Positions 17,041 through 26,037 of a stretch of 64,000 bases of DNA are shown piece after piece. Made by a program: the position numbers and the translations under genes. Below the pieces are notes generated by a model, which ran no database searches, was not told the DNA's origin, and saw only the letters and a list, made by a program, of their open reading frames with translations. Location: NCBI GenBank assembly GCA_013298145.1, contig JAAFJO010000003.1:558001-622000 (forward strand), given 5' to 3'. This DNA is from Betaproteobacteria bacterium. Lineage in GTDB: Bacteria; Pseudomonadota; Gammaproteobacteria; Burkholderiales; Casimicrobiaceae. Each line of letters begins with the position of its first letter. Position 1 is the stretch's first letter.

Positions 17041-18294
17041 TTAGAAGCGATGACGTACCGAGAATTGAATTGAGCGCGCGTCTTGACCTGCCACACCCGT
17101 TACGCCGCCGAGGAACCCGTTACCGCCAGGAAGTACCTGAGCGTTTTTGTCGTTCTTGACTTCGGTGATTGCGAGGTTCAAGTCTGTGCGCTTTGAGAGC
17201 GGATACGTGTACGAAGCACCGTAGGATTGCACGTCAGCATCCGTATTGCGGCGATCATCGGCTTTTGAATAGCCGACTGACAGCGTGCCCGTTCCGAGAG
17301 GGATTCTTGTCCCGAAGTGATAGAGGCGAACATCCTGCTGCAAACGCGGCAAAATGCCCGTATCGATCAGCGCACCCGGTACGCCTGCGGCCACCAAGCC
17401 CGCGCGCAGCTCGACGCCGGACGATGGGTTTGGCTCTTTCACGATCGCATACAGACCGAAGAGATTCGCGAAGCCAAGGTTGTAGTTTGCGCCAGCCGTC
17501 AGTGTGTTTAGCGCTTTACGCCCAAGACTATCGCGACGCTCGTTATAGCCAACACCCGCACCGAAGCGTTCGGATTGATAGCCAATGTTCGCGCCCTTCA
17601 ACGAACCACGGCTCATGCCTGCGGCGTTTTCGCCAGCTGCGTACATGAGGCCGCCGAAGAAGCCGTCTTTTTCGATGCGATAGAGCACTGAGTTGTCGGC
17701 GCGGATATCAAGACCCGCAGGGATCGAGATGATTTGGCCAGGCGAAGCGGCAGTCGCGTTAGCGAACGCATCGTAACGGTTGCTCACTTCAAACGCGGGG
17801 GTGTATTGACGCCCCATCAAAATCGCGCCGAAGGGGGTAACCAAACCCGCGAAAACCTGGCGATCAAACAAACGGTTGCCCGTGTTTACACCAAGCGATG
17901 GGCCAATCGCGACGTTGGTAAGCGCGGCCTGAACCGATGCAGGCAAACCCGCCGTGAGTCGATCTGGAAGCTGATTTCCACTTGCGGGACGATTGCCGAG
18001 CGCGCCGGTGTCGCCCTCGAAACGGGCTTCGGCGACAAACATCGCACGATAACCGTTGCCGAGGTCTTCGGTGCCACGGATGCCGAAGCGGCTGCCTTCC
18101 ATGATGCCGCTCGCAACCTGCGTGACGCTGCCGCCTTTCACGCCGCTGACATGCTGAATGCCCACGTCGACGATGCCGTAGAGCGTGACGTTAGCCGACT
18201 GCGCGTGAACCGCACTGAAAGCGATCGAGCCGAGAACGGCTGCCGCGAGCGCCGTCAAACGCGTGGGGCGAAGGTGACGATGGGATTTCTGCAT
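17041..18294 (-). CDS. Outer-membrane general porin (Gram-negative porin, Burkholderiales OmpC-like)
   Basis: 417 residues. The signal peptide ends at VHA (residue 31), and the mature chain begins QSANVTLYGIVDVGIQHVSG, the classic betaproteobacterial porin start. Further markers are SRFGIRGTEDLGNGYRAMF, the long L3-type loop region, and the C-terminal beta-strand SIQFSVRHRF ending in Phe, as needed for Bam assembly. It forms trimeric 16-strand channels for small hydrophilic solutes. A strong AGGAGG four bases before ATG and a dedicated terminator suggest a highly expressed single-gene unit. It occupies the spot after nlpD where rpoS is often found. Confidence 0.93.
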   Translation of the reverse strand: MQKSHRHLRPTRLTALAAAVLGSIAFSAVHAQSANVTLYGIVDVGIQHVSGVKGGSVTQVASGIMEGSRFGIRGTEDLGNGYRAMFVAEARFEGDTGALGNRPASGNQLPDRLTAGLPASVQAALTNVAIGPSLGVNTGNRLFDRQVFAGLVTPFGAILMGRQYTPAFEVSNRYDAFANATAASPGQIISIPAGLDIRADNSVLYRIEKDGFFGGLMYAAGENAAGMSRGSLKGANIGYQSERFGAGVGYNERRDSLGRKALNTLTAGANYNLGFANLFGLYAIVKEPNPSSGVELRAGLVAAGVPGALIDTGILPRLQQDVRLYHFGTRIPLGTGTLSVGYSKADDRRNTDADVQSYGASYTYPLSKRTDLNLAITEVKNDKNAQVLPGGNGFLGGVTGVAGQDARSIQFSVRHRF

Positions 18295-18671
18295 GATGCC
18301 TCCTTAGAATTTTTGCGCCACAACGGGTGCGGCGAGCGGTACGAATGCACACGATTGTGGCACGGAAAAGAGCGCGCACCGTGCTGGTGTTCAACCAGAG
18401 AAAAGTTCAAACGCCCTGAGTGTTGTTCGACTGCAACCCAAACGATCAGAGCCACCGAATCGGTTCCGAATTCGCTTCGCGCTCAGTTTGTGCGCTTGCG
18501 AACGAACGCGCTCCCATCGCAGCGACCGCCAGCGGCAAGTTAGATTTGACTCTGTAGCTCGAGCCGTCATTCAAGCCGGGCGAGGCGACACGAAGCGTAC
18601 TTCTCAATTCGTCACTATAGCTGCACCTAACCCTTATTTCTACGTGGTTTAGTCAAAGTAGGCATCCCACG
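18295..18671. other. Intergenic region, porin upstream / nlpD downstream
   Basis: It must carry the porin promoter (minus strand), but I cannot point to convincing -35/-10 boxes. No gene, RNA or repeat is recognised. Plus-strand reading frames here are continuations of shadows of the porin gene. Confidence 0.4.
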
Positions 18672-19916
18672 TCAGCGCGCAGGCATGAGCGTAAGTGGGT
18701 CTAACGGACGGCCTTGGCGACGCACCTCAAAATGGATTTTGTTGCCCGAACTTTCCGAAACCTCGGCGATCCGTTGCCCGAGCGTGACGCGCTGCTGCTC
18801 TCTCACGGTGACCTTATCGGTGTGGAAATAAACGCTCACCGTCTCTTTGGCGTGGCTCACCACGATCATCTGACCGTATCCGCGCGGCTCCTTGCCCACG
18901 TAAATCACTTTACCCGGGGCCGCCGCAACGACTGCGGTGCCTCCTTTTGCGGCGATATCGATGCCTTTCATCGCCGCACGGTCACTCCATTTACTCGCAA
19001 CGCGCCCCGTCGTCGGCCAAGTCCAGTTCACGCCGTCACGATCAACACCGTTGCCCGGACGCACCTCGGGCTCGCCCGCAGTGGCCGCGCTCGCTGCCGC
19101 AGAAGCAGCAGCAGTAGAATCGCTTGAAGTCACACCGGCATTGGGGTCAGCCGGAGAAATAGGGGTAGTCGCGCCCGTGCCGCGAGCGGGCGCTGGTCCT
19201 GGTGTGCTGGGCTTTGCAGCCGAATCGCTGCGCTGAAGTTGGGCAAGCGCTGCGTCGCTATAGGGCACACGCTGCGCACGCGGCTCGCTCACCGAGGGCA
19301 CGCTCGACGCGGGAGGCGTCGTCGCGACAGGTGCAGCGGCAACCGGCGGCGCTGAACGTGGATCGGCGGGGCTCGTTGCGCCCTGCGGTACGGGCGTTGC
19401 CGTCGATGCTGTTTGCGGCGTTCCTTCGGGCGGTCGCAAGCGAATTACCTGTCCTTCGCGAATCGTTTGCCCTGCGAGCATGCCATTCCATTGCGCCAGT
19501 TGATCTACGTTCAAACTGTTGTTGACCGCGATTCGATAGAGCGTTTCGCCGCGTTGCACGACGTGCAAGGCCGATCCCGGCGTATTGCCGGGGCCGCTCA
19601 CACCGGTCGGGGGCAATGGCGAGACGCTTGATGGCGGCGCGCCACGCTCGCTGATCGTTGCGGCGGGTGCAGGACGTGTGGTCACTTGCGGTGCAGGGGC
19701 TGCCGACGGCGGCTGCATGCTCGGAGGACTAGCGACGGGTGCCTGCCCCGACACAGGCGGAAGCGAGCGCGCGTTCGGCGTGGTTCGGTCAACCACGGGC
19801 GCCGGATTGGTCGTTGTGCAACCCGCAATCACGAGCCCCAACGCGGCCAGCGTCAACCCGGCGCTCAAACGAGAAAGTCCATCGAAATTGCACATGTGCT
19901 TTTTCACCAAATTCAC
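18672..19916 (-). CDS. nlpD: NlpD-like LysM/M23 lipoprotein, amidase activator
   Basis: 414 residues. The lipoprotein signal ends in VIAGC (C33), followed by a Pro/Ser/Ala-rich linker, a LysM domain (LHVVQRGETLYRIAVNNSLNV to REGQVIRLRPP), a second long Ala/Ser/Pro linker, and a C-terminal M23/LytM domain. The LytM zinc ligands are degenerate: MKGID lacks the His of HxGxD, and KIHFEVR replaces HLHFE. This is as in NlpD/EnvC, which activate AmiC-type amidases for septal peptidoglycan splitting rather than cutting themselves. GTG 19916 has AGGA six bases upstream; an ATG at 19895 is an alternative. It follows surE-pcm as in other proteobacteria. Confidence 0.9.
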   Translation of the reverse strand: MNLVKKHMCNFDGLSRLSAGLTLAALGLVIAGCTTTNPAPVVDRTTPNARSLPPVSGQAPVASPPSMQPPSAAPAPQVTTRPAPAATISERGAPPSSVSPLPPTGVSGPGNTPGSALHVVQRGETLYRIAVNNSLNVDQLAQWNGMLAGQTIREGQVIRLRPPEGTPQTASTATPVPQGATSPADPRSAPPVAAAPVATTPPASSVPSVSEPRAQRVPYSDAALAQLQRSDSAAKPSTPGPAPARGTGATTPISPADPNAGVTSSDSTAAASAAASAATAGEPEVRPGNGVDRDGVNWTWPTTGRVASKWSDRAAMKGIDIAAKGGTAVVAAAPGKVIYVGKEPRGYGQMIVVSHAKETVSVYFHTDKVTVREQQRVTLGQRIAEVSESSGNKIHFEVRRQGRPLDPLTLMPAR

Positions 19917-20223
19917 CCTAGTTCCTATCCATAGATGTTGCCTTAAATCGCGCGATCAAAGAGCGAGTAGCTGCCCTCGCCCTCCGGTAGAGGGGTCGGA
20001 GGTGGGGGTTAAACCTTCCTGACCACCCTCGTGAATTTCGAAAGGCTCAATGAGCCCCCTCTATCAATCCGTTGTTCGGGCGAACGGCGGCGTTGCGGCG
20101 CACTCGCAATCCTCACGTACGCCGATGTACGATCCGGTTACTGTGCGAGATGCGCCTTGCACTTCATCCCGAAATTCCATATTTGTAAGGGTGCCCAAAG
20201 AAGCGAGCCGAGGACGCTCGCCG
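19917..20223. other. Intergenic region between pcm and nlpD
   Basis: About 300 bases without a gene. It holds a terminator-like hairpin at the pcm end and a purine-rich GGGGTCGGAGGTGGGGG tract near 19993-20008. The nlpD promoter must be here, but I see no clear boxes. Short frames look non-coding. Confidence 0.4.
20203..20221 (-). terminator. Candidate terminator after pcm
   Basis: On the minus strand, GCGAGC pairs with GCTCGC around a seven-base loop, followed by TTCTTT. It starts three bases after the pcm stop. The U-tract is imperfect, so it is moderate evidence only. Confidence 0.45.
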
Positions 20224-20919
20224 CTATTCCTGACCCGATTTGAGCGGCACAAAGACCACCTCGTCGTAGGCTTGTTGAACGAATTGATCCCCTGAACGCG
20301 TGACCAACGTAAGGCGCTGACGATCCGCAGTCCCCACCGGGATAATGAGACGCCCCTGATCGGCTAAGAGTTGCGGCAAATTTGGCGGGATTGCTGCGGC
20401 GCCAGCGGCAACGATGATTGCGTCAAACTGAACCACATTCGATGTGGCCTCTTGCCCGTCGGCGTTGCGTACCTTCACGTTATTCGCGCCAATGCTCGAT
20501 AGCGTTTGTCTCGCCTTTGCGGCAAGCGCCCCAATCCGCTCAATGGTGTAGACCTCTTTCGCAATACGGCCGAGCACCGCCGCCTGGTAGCCGCAGCCTG
20601 CGCCAATCTCTAGCACGAGCGAGAGCGAACGCCCCGCTCGCGCCAGTTCACACGAACGCGCTACGACGTAGGGTTGAGAAATCGTTTGCCCGAATCCGAT
20701 GGGAAGCGCAGTGTCTTCGTAAGAGCGAGAGGCAAGCGCCTCATCCACAAACAAGTGGCGCGGTACGGATGCCATCGCGGCGAGCACGATCTCATCGCTG
20801 ATACCCTGCTCGCGTAGGCGATCAATCATCCTGAGGCGGGTGCGCTCTGACGTCATCCCTAAGCCGGCGACGGTGCGCGAAATGGAGCTACCACCCGATG
20901 AGCCGCCGCGCGTACTCAT
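20224..20919 (-). CDS. pcm: Protein-L-isoaspartate O-methyltransferase
   Basis: 231 residues. It has the PCMT fold markers [35 protein letters not shown] and the SAM-binding loop [14 protein letters not shown]. It repairs isoaspartyl residues in aged proteins using SAM. The true start is ATG 20919, which overlaps the surE stop as ATGA. The frame extends further upstream but only across the surE coding region. The first ~25 residues (Ser/Gly-rich) are variable. Order surE-pcm-nlpD is conserved in proteobacteria. Confidence 0.95.
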   Translation of the reverse strand: MSTRGGSSGGSSISRTVAGLGMTSERTRLRMIDRLREQGISDEIVLAAMASVPRHLFVDEALASRSYEDTALPIGFGQTISQPYVVARSCELARAGRSLSLVLEIGAGCGYQAAVLGRIAKEVYTIERIGALAAKARQTLSSIGANNVKVRNADGQEATSNVVQFDAIIVAAGAAAIPPNLPQLLADQGRLIIPVGTADRQRLTLVTRSGDQFVQQAYDEVVFVPLKSGQE

Positions 20920-21680
20920 GCTGGTCGCGCGTTTGACGCTCGCCCACACCATTCGGCGACGGCGGCGAGCGATTGATGCGCAGTCAAATCTACGGTGAGC
21001 GGAGAAATCGATACGTAGTTTTCGGCGATCGCACCGAAATCGGTGTCTGGCCCCGCGTCCGCTGCTGGCCCGACGCCACCGATCTTCCACTGCTCAACAC
21101 CGTTCGCCGCGTACACGCGAGACACCGGCTCTGCCTGGTGTCGCTTTCCGAGGCGCACCACTTTTTCCCCGCGCAGCATGTCACGGGGCACATCGGGAAT
21201 ATTCACGTTGAGTAACCATGCCTCACGCGGTGGTGAAGCAAGCACGCGCTGAACGAGCGCACGCACAACAGCTGCGCCCGTTTCGAAATGCGCGGCGGGC
21301 TTGTGCGTCATCGAGAACGCAATAGCCGGGATACCTAGCAGAAAACCTTCCATCGCGGCCGCTACAGTGCCCGAATAGATCGTGTCATCGCCGAGATTGG
21401 AGCCGTTGTTGATCCCAGAAAGAACTAAGTCGGGCTTGAAACCCAAGAATCCCGTGACCGCGATATGCACGCAATCCGCGGGCTTACCATCGACGGAATA
21501 GAACCCGTTTTCCGCGCGCTCGATCGAAAGCGGGCGACTCACAGTAATCGAATTCGAAGTCGCCGATCGATCTCGGGACGGCGCGACGACTGTCACGTCA
21601 GCCAGGTCGGAAATTGCGCCGACAAGCGCCGCTAAACCGGGCGCTTGGAAGCCATCATCATTGGAAACTAGAATCCTCAC
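20916..21680 (-). CDS. surE: 5'/3'-nucleotidase SurE
   Basis: 254 residues from GTG. The N-terminal [14 protein letters not shown] holds the metal-binding Asp8-Asp9, with [16 protein letters not shown] and [25 protein letters not shown] as further family blocks. It dephosphorylates nucleoside monophosphates and short polyphosphates, a stationary-phase function. The start is decided by homology: GTG 21680 places the chain at the conserved [10 protein letters not shown], and the longer frame to 21779 is unconserved. It is divergent from the iron-type permease, with a 93-base shared promoter region. Confidence 0.95.
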   Translation of the reverse strand: MRILVSNDDGFQAPGLAALVGAISDLADVTVVAPSRDRSATSNSITVSRPLSIERAENGFYSVDGKPADCVHIAVTGFLGFKPDLVLSGINNGSNLGDDTIYSGTVAAAMEGFLLGIPAIAFSMTHKPAAHFETGAAVVRALVQRVLASPPREAWLLNVNIPDVPRDMLRGEKVVRLGKRHQAEPVSRVYAANGVEQWKIGGVGPAADAGPDTDFGAIAENYVSISPLTVDLTAHQSLAAVAEWCGRASNARPA

Positions 21681-21773
21681 ATCGAAAATTATAGAGAGCG
21701 TGTATCGATCAACGCGTTTAGTAGGCTCATCACCGAGCTTTTTAACTCGTGGAATCGAGCCGTATCCCCCCAG

Positions 21774-23426
21774 TTGCATCCATCACCGGCGCGCGCGTTG
21801 CCCTTTGCGCAACCAAAATATCGGATCGCGAACCGCAGCTTGCTGATCGTGGTTCTCATTGCCGCCGTGATGCCATTTGTTGCGCTTCTAGTGACGGCGC
21901 TGGGTGCGGGTTCTTCGGGAGCGATCGTTTCAAGCTATGCGTCGAGTGTGCTGCCCCGATACGCGTTATCGTCGATCATCCTTGCCGTGGGAGTGGCCGT
22001 TTGCGCGACCGTGATTGGCGTCGCCTGCGCCTGGCAAATCGAGCGCTACCGCTTCCCGGGCAGTCGCTGGCTTTCGTGGGCACTGCTGCTCCCCATGACA
22101 ATGCCTGCCTACGTTGCCGCGTATGCACTTTCAGATTTCACGCAATTTAGCGGCCCCGTTCAATCGTGGCTGCGCGCCACATTCGGTTGGAGTAAAGGTG
22201 ACTACTGGTTCCCAGAATTCGCATCGATGCCAGGCGCAATCGCAGTGTTCTCGTTCACGCTTTATCCCTACGTTTATCTAATCTCGCGCGGCACGTTCGC
22301 CAGCCGTGGCAATGAACTCTTTGAGGCGGCGCGCACGCTTGGGTTGAGCGCGAGCGATGCCTGGCGGCGCGCTGTGCTGCCGATGGCGCGCCCCGCAATC
22401 GCAGGCGCAGCGCTGCTGGTCGTGATGGAAACACTCGCCGACTTTGGGACGGTGACTTACTTTGGCGTTGAAACGTTCACCGTAGGCATTTATCGCGCGT
22501 GGCAAAACATGGGCGATCTGGCGGCAGCCGCGCAGCTCGCGATCGCGCTTTTGCTGTGCGTGATCGCAATCGTTTGGCTTGAGCGACGTGCGCGGCGACG
22601 CGCGCGCTATGCGAGCGTGCGCGCGAAGCGTCATGCTAGCGCCATAGAGACGCACGGCGCTAGCGCGTGGGCTCGCACCGGTATATGCCTCCTCCCGATT
22701 ATTGTTGGTTTTGTTCTGCCGTCCCTGTTGCTGCTGCGCTTGATGCTTGGAGATGTAGCAGCGATCGCGTGGGGGCGAGCGTTTGTGTGGATTCAAAATA
22801 CGGTGATCGTGGGCGGCGCGGCGGCGCTGGTGGCGTTGATCGTTTCGCTTTGGCTGCAAGCGCATTCGCGGCTCTTTGCGAGCAAGTCCGCAACCGCTGC
22901 CGAGCGAATCCTTTCGTTCGCTTACGCTGTGCCCGGCGCGGTGCTGGCCATAGGAATCCTGCTCCCGCTCGCTTGGATTGATAACCGCTTGATTGACATT
23001 GCGAAGGCGAGCTTCGATGTGAACCCAGGCCTGATCCTCACCGGCAGCGTGTTCGCTTTGATTTACGCCTCGGCGCTGCGCTTTTATGGTGTCGCCTCGA
23101 CCAACGTCGCGGCGGCCTACGCGGCGCTTCCTCGAACGCTCGATGACAGTGCACGCGTGCTCGGCGCCTCGCCGAAACGAATCTTCCGCGACGTACATTG
23201 GCCAAATCTCACTCGCGCAAGCACCGCTGCCGTGGTGCTGCTATTCATCGATACCGTGAAAGAGCTTCCGGCAACCCTTACGCTGCGCCCCTTTAACTTT
23301 GACACCCTAGCAACAACCACCTATAACCTGGTGAAGGACGAACGACTGTCAGAAGCGGCACTACCGTCGCTTTTGATCGTGCTCGTGAGTCTGCCTGCGG
23401 TTCGCTGGTTGGCACGAAAAACATGA
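21774..23426 (+). CDS. Iron(III)-type ABC transporter permease (FbpB/SfuB family)
   Basis: 550 residues, two homologous permease halves of about six helices each, as in fused FbpB/SfuB permeases. Two EAA loops are seen: EAARTLGLSASDAWRRAVLP and DSARVLGASPKRIFRDVHWP. The segment KELPATLTLRPFNFDTLATTTYNL is typical of ferric iron permeases. It would carry Fe3+ (or a related solute) across the inner membrane with an ATPase and a periplasmic binding protein, but neither is encoded nearby. The start is TTG 21774; no ATG or GTG is available before the first helix. It overlaps the RoxA-like gene by four bases. Confidence 0.88.
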   Translation: MHPSPARALPFAQPKYRIANRSLLIVVLIAAVMPFVALLVTALGAGSSGAIVSSYASSVLPRYALSSIILAVGVAVCATVIGVACAWQIERYRFPGSRWLSWALLLPMTMPAYVAAYALSDFTQFSGPVQSWLRATFGWSKGDYWFPEFASMPGAIAVFSFTLYPYVYLISRGTFASRGNELFEAARTLGLSASDAWRRAVLPMARPAIAGAALLVVMETLADFGTVTYFGVETFTVGIYRAWQNMGDLAAAAQLAIALLLCVIAIVWLERRARRRARYASVRAKRHASAIETHGASAWARTGICLLPIIVGFVLPSLLLLRLMLGDVAAIAWGRAFVWIQNTVIVGGAAALVALIVSLWLQAHSRLFASKSATAAERILSFAYAVPGAVLAIGILLPLAWIDNRLIDIAKASFDVNPGLILTGSVFALIYASALRFYGVASTNVAAAYAALPRTLDDSARVLGASPKRIFRDVHWPNLTRASTAAVVLLFIDTVKELPATLTLRPFNFDTLATTTYNLVKDERLSEAALPSLLIVLVSLPAVRWLARKT

Positions 23427-24562
23427 TTGATCGAACCCAGCTGCTCGGCGGCATTGCGCCCGCCGTTTTCATGCGCGAACATTGGCACAAAAAGCTCCGC
23501 TTGATTCGGCAAGCGATCCCCGCGTTTCAGGAGTTACTTTCTGTCGACGAAATCCTCGCGCTTGCGACGCGTGAGGATGTCGAGTCACGTCTCATCCTGC
23601 GCGAAGGCAAACGTTGGACGCTCGAACACGGTCCGTTCAAAGCTTCTCGCTGGAAAACCTTGCCGAAAGAAAACTGGACACTCCTGGTGCAAGGGCTCAA
23701 TCTGCATCTGCCGCAAGCAGACGAGCTGCTCCGAGCGTTCGCATTCGTACCGTACGCACGGCTCGATGACATCATGGTTTCGCTCGCGGCACCCGGCGGC
23801 GGCGTCGGTCCGCACTTCGACTCCTACGACGTTTTCCTTTTACAAGGCCAAGGCGTGCGTCGCTGGAAACTGAGCGAACAAGCTGATCTAGAGCTCGATC
23901 CGGACGCACCGTTAAAAATCCTCAAGAAGCTGCGTGCCGAGCAGACGCATGACTTGCAAGCCGGTGACATGCTGTACTTGCCGCCAAAAATCGCGCACGA
24001 GGGTGTCGCGATGCAATCGTCGGGATGGTGCACAACCTATTCCATCGGTTTTCGCGCGCCTACCAAGCAAGAGATCGCTGAGGCCTTCGCGCATTGGCTG
24101 GTAGACACCACCGAACTCGAAGGCCGCCTCGAAGATCCCGAGCTCAAAGCAACCAACGAGCCGGCGTTGATTCCCAAGAGCTATGCGAGCGTGATTGCCG
24201 AGACGATATTGGAGTTAGGCATCAACCGCGACGCCATCGCGCAGTTCGCTGGGAGCTTCGCCACTGAACCCAAGGCAAGCGTTGGATTCGTCGCGCCAGA
24301 ACCTGCGTTAAGTAGAGCGAAGTTTGCGAGTCTTGCCAAACAGCGAGGCGTGGTGCTTGATCCACGCACGCTCTGCGCTTACGATGCAAAGCACTTGTTC
24401 GTAAACGGCGAGGCGTTCACCTTGATTGGCTATATGGCATTCTGGCGGGAACTCGCCAACGCGCGCGCAATCGATGTACCTGCATCGCTCGCTAACGAAA
24501 CGTTTGATGCGCTCTACGAGTGGTACGACGAAGGCTGGCTACACCTGCGCACCGGTAATTAG
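23423..24562 (+). CDS. roxA: RoxA-like cupin/JmjC ribosomal protein hydroxylase
   Basis: 379 residues. The JmjC-type cupin has Fe(II) ligands H131 and D133 in GPHFDSYDVFLLQ and H192 in PPKIAHEG. The N-terminal block ends in NLHLPQADELLRAFAFVPYARLDDIMVS, matching E. coli YcfD, and the C-terminus has the helical dimerisation/winged-helix part. YcfD/RoxA hydroxylates an arginine of ribosomal protein uL16, using 2-oxoglutarate, O2 and Fe(II). ATG overlaps the stop of the iron-type permease (ATGA), so both are likely translated together, an apt pairing for an iron enzyme. Confidence 0.88.
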   Translation: MIDRTQLLGGIAPAVFMREHWHKKLRLIRQAIPAFQELLSVDEILALATREDVESRLILREGKRWTLEHGPFKASRWKTLPKENWTLLVQGLNLHLPQADELLRAFAFVPYARLDDIMVSLAAPGGGVGPHFDSYDVFLLQGQGVRRWKLSEQADLELDPDAPLKILKKLRAEQTHDLQAGDMLYLPPKIAHEGVAMQSSGWCTTYSIGFRAPTKQEIAEAFAHWLVDTTELEGRLEDPELKATNEPALIPKSYASVIAETILELGINRDAIAQFAGSFATEPKASVGFVAPEPALSRAKFASLAKQRGVVLDPRTLCAYDAKHLFVNGEAFTLIGYMAFWRELANARAIDVPASLANETFDALYEWYDEGWLHLRTGN

Positions 24563-24604
24563 GGCGTGATTTTTTGCCAAAGCCGTAGCTAGGGAATCGT
24601 TGAT

Positions 24605-24700
24605 TTGCGATCAACTCATTGCAAGCCTGTAAACAACTCATCGCAGGCTCGCGAACAACTCATCGCAAGCTTGCGAATAAATCATCGGACGCTTGCGAAC
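24605..24700. repeat. 22-bp tandem repeat of an imperfect palindrome, about 4.4 copies
   Basis: Units begin at 24605, 24627, 24649 and 24671, with a partial at 24693, at an exact 22-base period. The consensus unit is TTGCGA, then ACAACTCA, then TCGCAA, then GC, so each unit is itself an inverted repeat (TTGCGA...TCGCAA). It lies in the non-coding gap after the RoxA-like gene. The CAACTCATCGCA core reappears at 41615. No unique spacers separate the units, so it is not a CRISPR array. Confidence 0.85.
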
Positions 24701-24776
24701 GGGTCCAATTCCAACGATGCGATGCTGGATGCGTCTCTGACCAGCGTTCCCCTCGCCCCACAACCCAAATAAAAGC

Positions 24777-25283
24777 GTGGATCAAGAGCCCCCTGTAACC
24801 CCTGCTGAATCAGAAAACACACGACCGCTTCTGAGCTGGTCGGATGTGAGCATTGCGATCGACGAGATGATTGCGCGCACGCAACGCGAGTTCGTTTGTC
24901 TCGACGAAAACCTCACATTGCAGGGGTGGGAATCGAAAGCGCGCTTTGATCAGTTGCATGATGCGATCATTGTGCGCGGTGCAAAGGTTCGCATTGCGCT
25001 CAGCGATACAAGAAGCCTTTCCGGACGTGCGCCGCGCATAATGTCGCTGCTGCGCACACACGGCCACAAACTCAGCATTTTGAAGGCACGTGCAAGACCG
25101 TTTCCGGACGCGGCGCTCGCTGTTGCAGACGGACAACATGCTCTATTCCGCCCCGTTTTGGTGCAAAGTCGAGGGTTCCTGTTTTTTGAAAACTCAGGAA
25201 TTTCAAAGACTTATCTCAATAGATTTGAAGTGATTTGGCAGCAAGGCGGTTCGCTCGTGTTTCCCGAGGCGTTTGGACTCTGA
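24777..25283 (+). CDS. Hypothetical protein, PLD-like fold suspected
   Basis: 168 residues from GTG. I do not recognise a named family. The layout hints at a catalytically inactive phospholipase D-like half: an N-terminal helix-strand (AIDEMIARTQREFVCLDENL), the pattern HDAIIVRGAKVRIALSD, then HKLSILKARARPFPDAALAVADG, and a C-terminal RGFLFFENSGISKTYLNRFEVIWQQGG. No HxK motif is present, so enzymatic PLD activity is unlikely. There is no signal peptide or membrane segment. It follows the palindromic repeats and is co-directional with the RoxA-like gene. Confidence 0.75.
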   Translation: MDQEPPVTPAESENTRPLLSWSDVSIAIDEMIARTQREFVCLDENLTLQGWESKARFDQLHDAIIVRGAKVRIALSDTRSLSGRAPRIMSLLRTHGHKLSILKARARPFPDAALAVADGQHALFRPVLVQSRGFLFFENSGISKTYLNRFEVIWQQGGSLVFPEAFGL

Positions 25284-25433
25284 TCCCGACCGATTTCACG
25301 CCCTGGGTTTTCGATATACTTCGTTTCCTCACTCAGTTCCACCCCGGTTTCGCTCACTGGTGTGGTCTCCGCTGAGGGAGATTCTCCTTAAGGCACACAC
25401 ATTCGTTAACGATTCACGTATTAGGAAATAGAA

Positions 25434-25790
25434 ATGAAAAAGTCCCTCCTGGTCGCCGCGCTTGTTGCGGTCAGCCTCGTAGCTTGCGGTAAGAAAGAAG
25501 AGCCGAAGAAGGAAGCTGCGGCGCCTGCGCCTGCTGCTGCACCCGCTCCTGCTCCTGCAGCTGCTGCACCTGCTCCGGTTGATGCCGCTAAAGACGCTGC
25601 TGCTAAGGCAGTCGACGCCGCTAAAGACGCTGGCGCTAAAGCAGTTGACGCTGCTAAAGATGCTGGTGCTAAGGCAGCTGATGCAACGAAAGATGCAGCA
25701 GCGAAGACTGTTGATGCCGCCAAAGACGCTGCTGGTAAAGCCGTCGAAGCCGCTAAAGATGCAGCTAAGGATGCCGTGAAGAAGCCGTAA
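25434..25790 (+). CDS. Small lipoprotein built of 11-residue AKDAA repeats
   Basis: 118 residues. The lipoprotein signal peptide is MKKSLLVAALVAVSLVAC with Cys18, followed by a charged KKEEPKKE stretch, a Pro/Ala linker and six consecutive 11-residue repeats (DAAKDAAAKAV and variants, residues ~50-115). The repeats are amphipathic, Ala-rich and alternately charged like LEA or apolipoprotein helices. The DNA repeats at 33 bases. AGGAAA precedes the ATG, and a strong terminator follows, so it is a well-expressed single gene. A membrane-anchored helical stress or envelope protein is likely, but the exact role is unknown. Confidence 0.85.
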   Translation: MKKSLLVAALVAVSLVACGKKEEPKKEAAAPAPAAAPAPAPAAAAPAPVDAAKDAAAKAVDAAKDAGAKAVDAAKDAGAKAADATKDAAAKTVDAAKDAAGKAVEAAKDAAKDAVKKP

Positions 25791-25816
25791 TCGCTTCAAG
25801 TTAACGTCACATCTCG

Positions 25817-25845
25817 AAAGCCGGACCTTGTGTCCGGCTTTTTTT
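25817..25845 (+). terminator. Intrinsic terminator of the AKDAA-repeat lipoprotein gene
   Basis: AAAGCCGGAC pairs with GTCCGGCTTT around a five-base loop, and seven Ts run from the end of the stem. It is 26 bases after the stop codon. Confidence 0.92.
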
Positions 25846-26037
25846 ATGGACGTCTAAAAGAACAGTGTGCGCACATCGACCCCATCATCAAACCATTGCG
25901 CGATCACAATCATTGTGACTATTTCCCTCTACATCGCGTCGCTCGGCGTGCCCAGCATCACACTTTTGAGGGCCATCAATCGCATTAGGGTTGGGCGGTT
26001 TTGATTTACGTTTGGTTTGGCATCCTCAAACGCGAAT

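Noticed and set aside
17734..18543. 269-codon plus-strand frame opposite the porin
   Set aside because: It runs through the porin signal peptide and promoter region; the composition is not protein-like.
21680..21779. Extended N-terminus of SurE
   Set aside because: The extra 33 codons are unconserved; the GTG directly before RILVSNDDG is the family start.
22278..23198. Long minus-strand open frame opposite the iron-type permease
   Set aside because: Arg/His/Gln-rich composition with no motif; a shadow of the clear permease on the other strand.
24605..24700. CRISPR array
   Set aside because: The 22-bp units abut each other without unique spacers and no cas genes are present.
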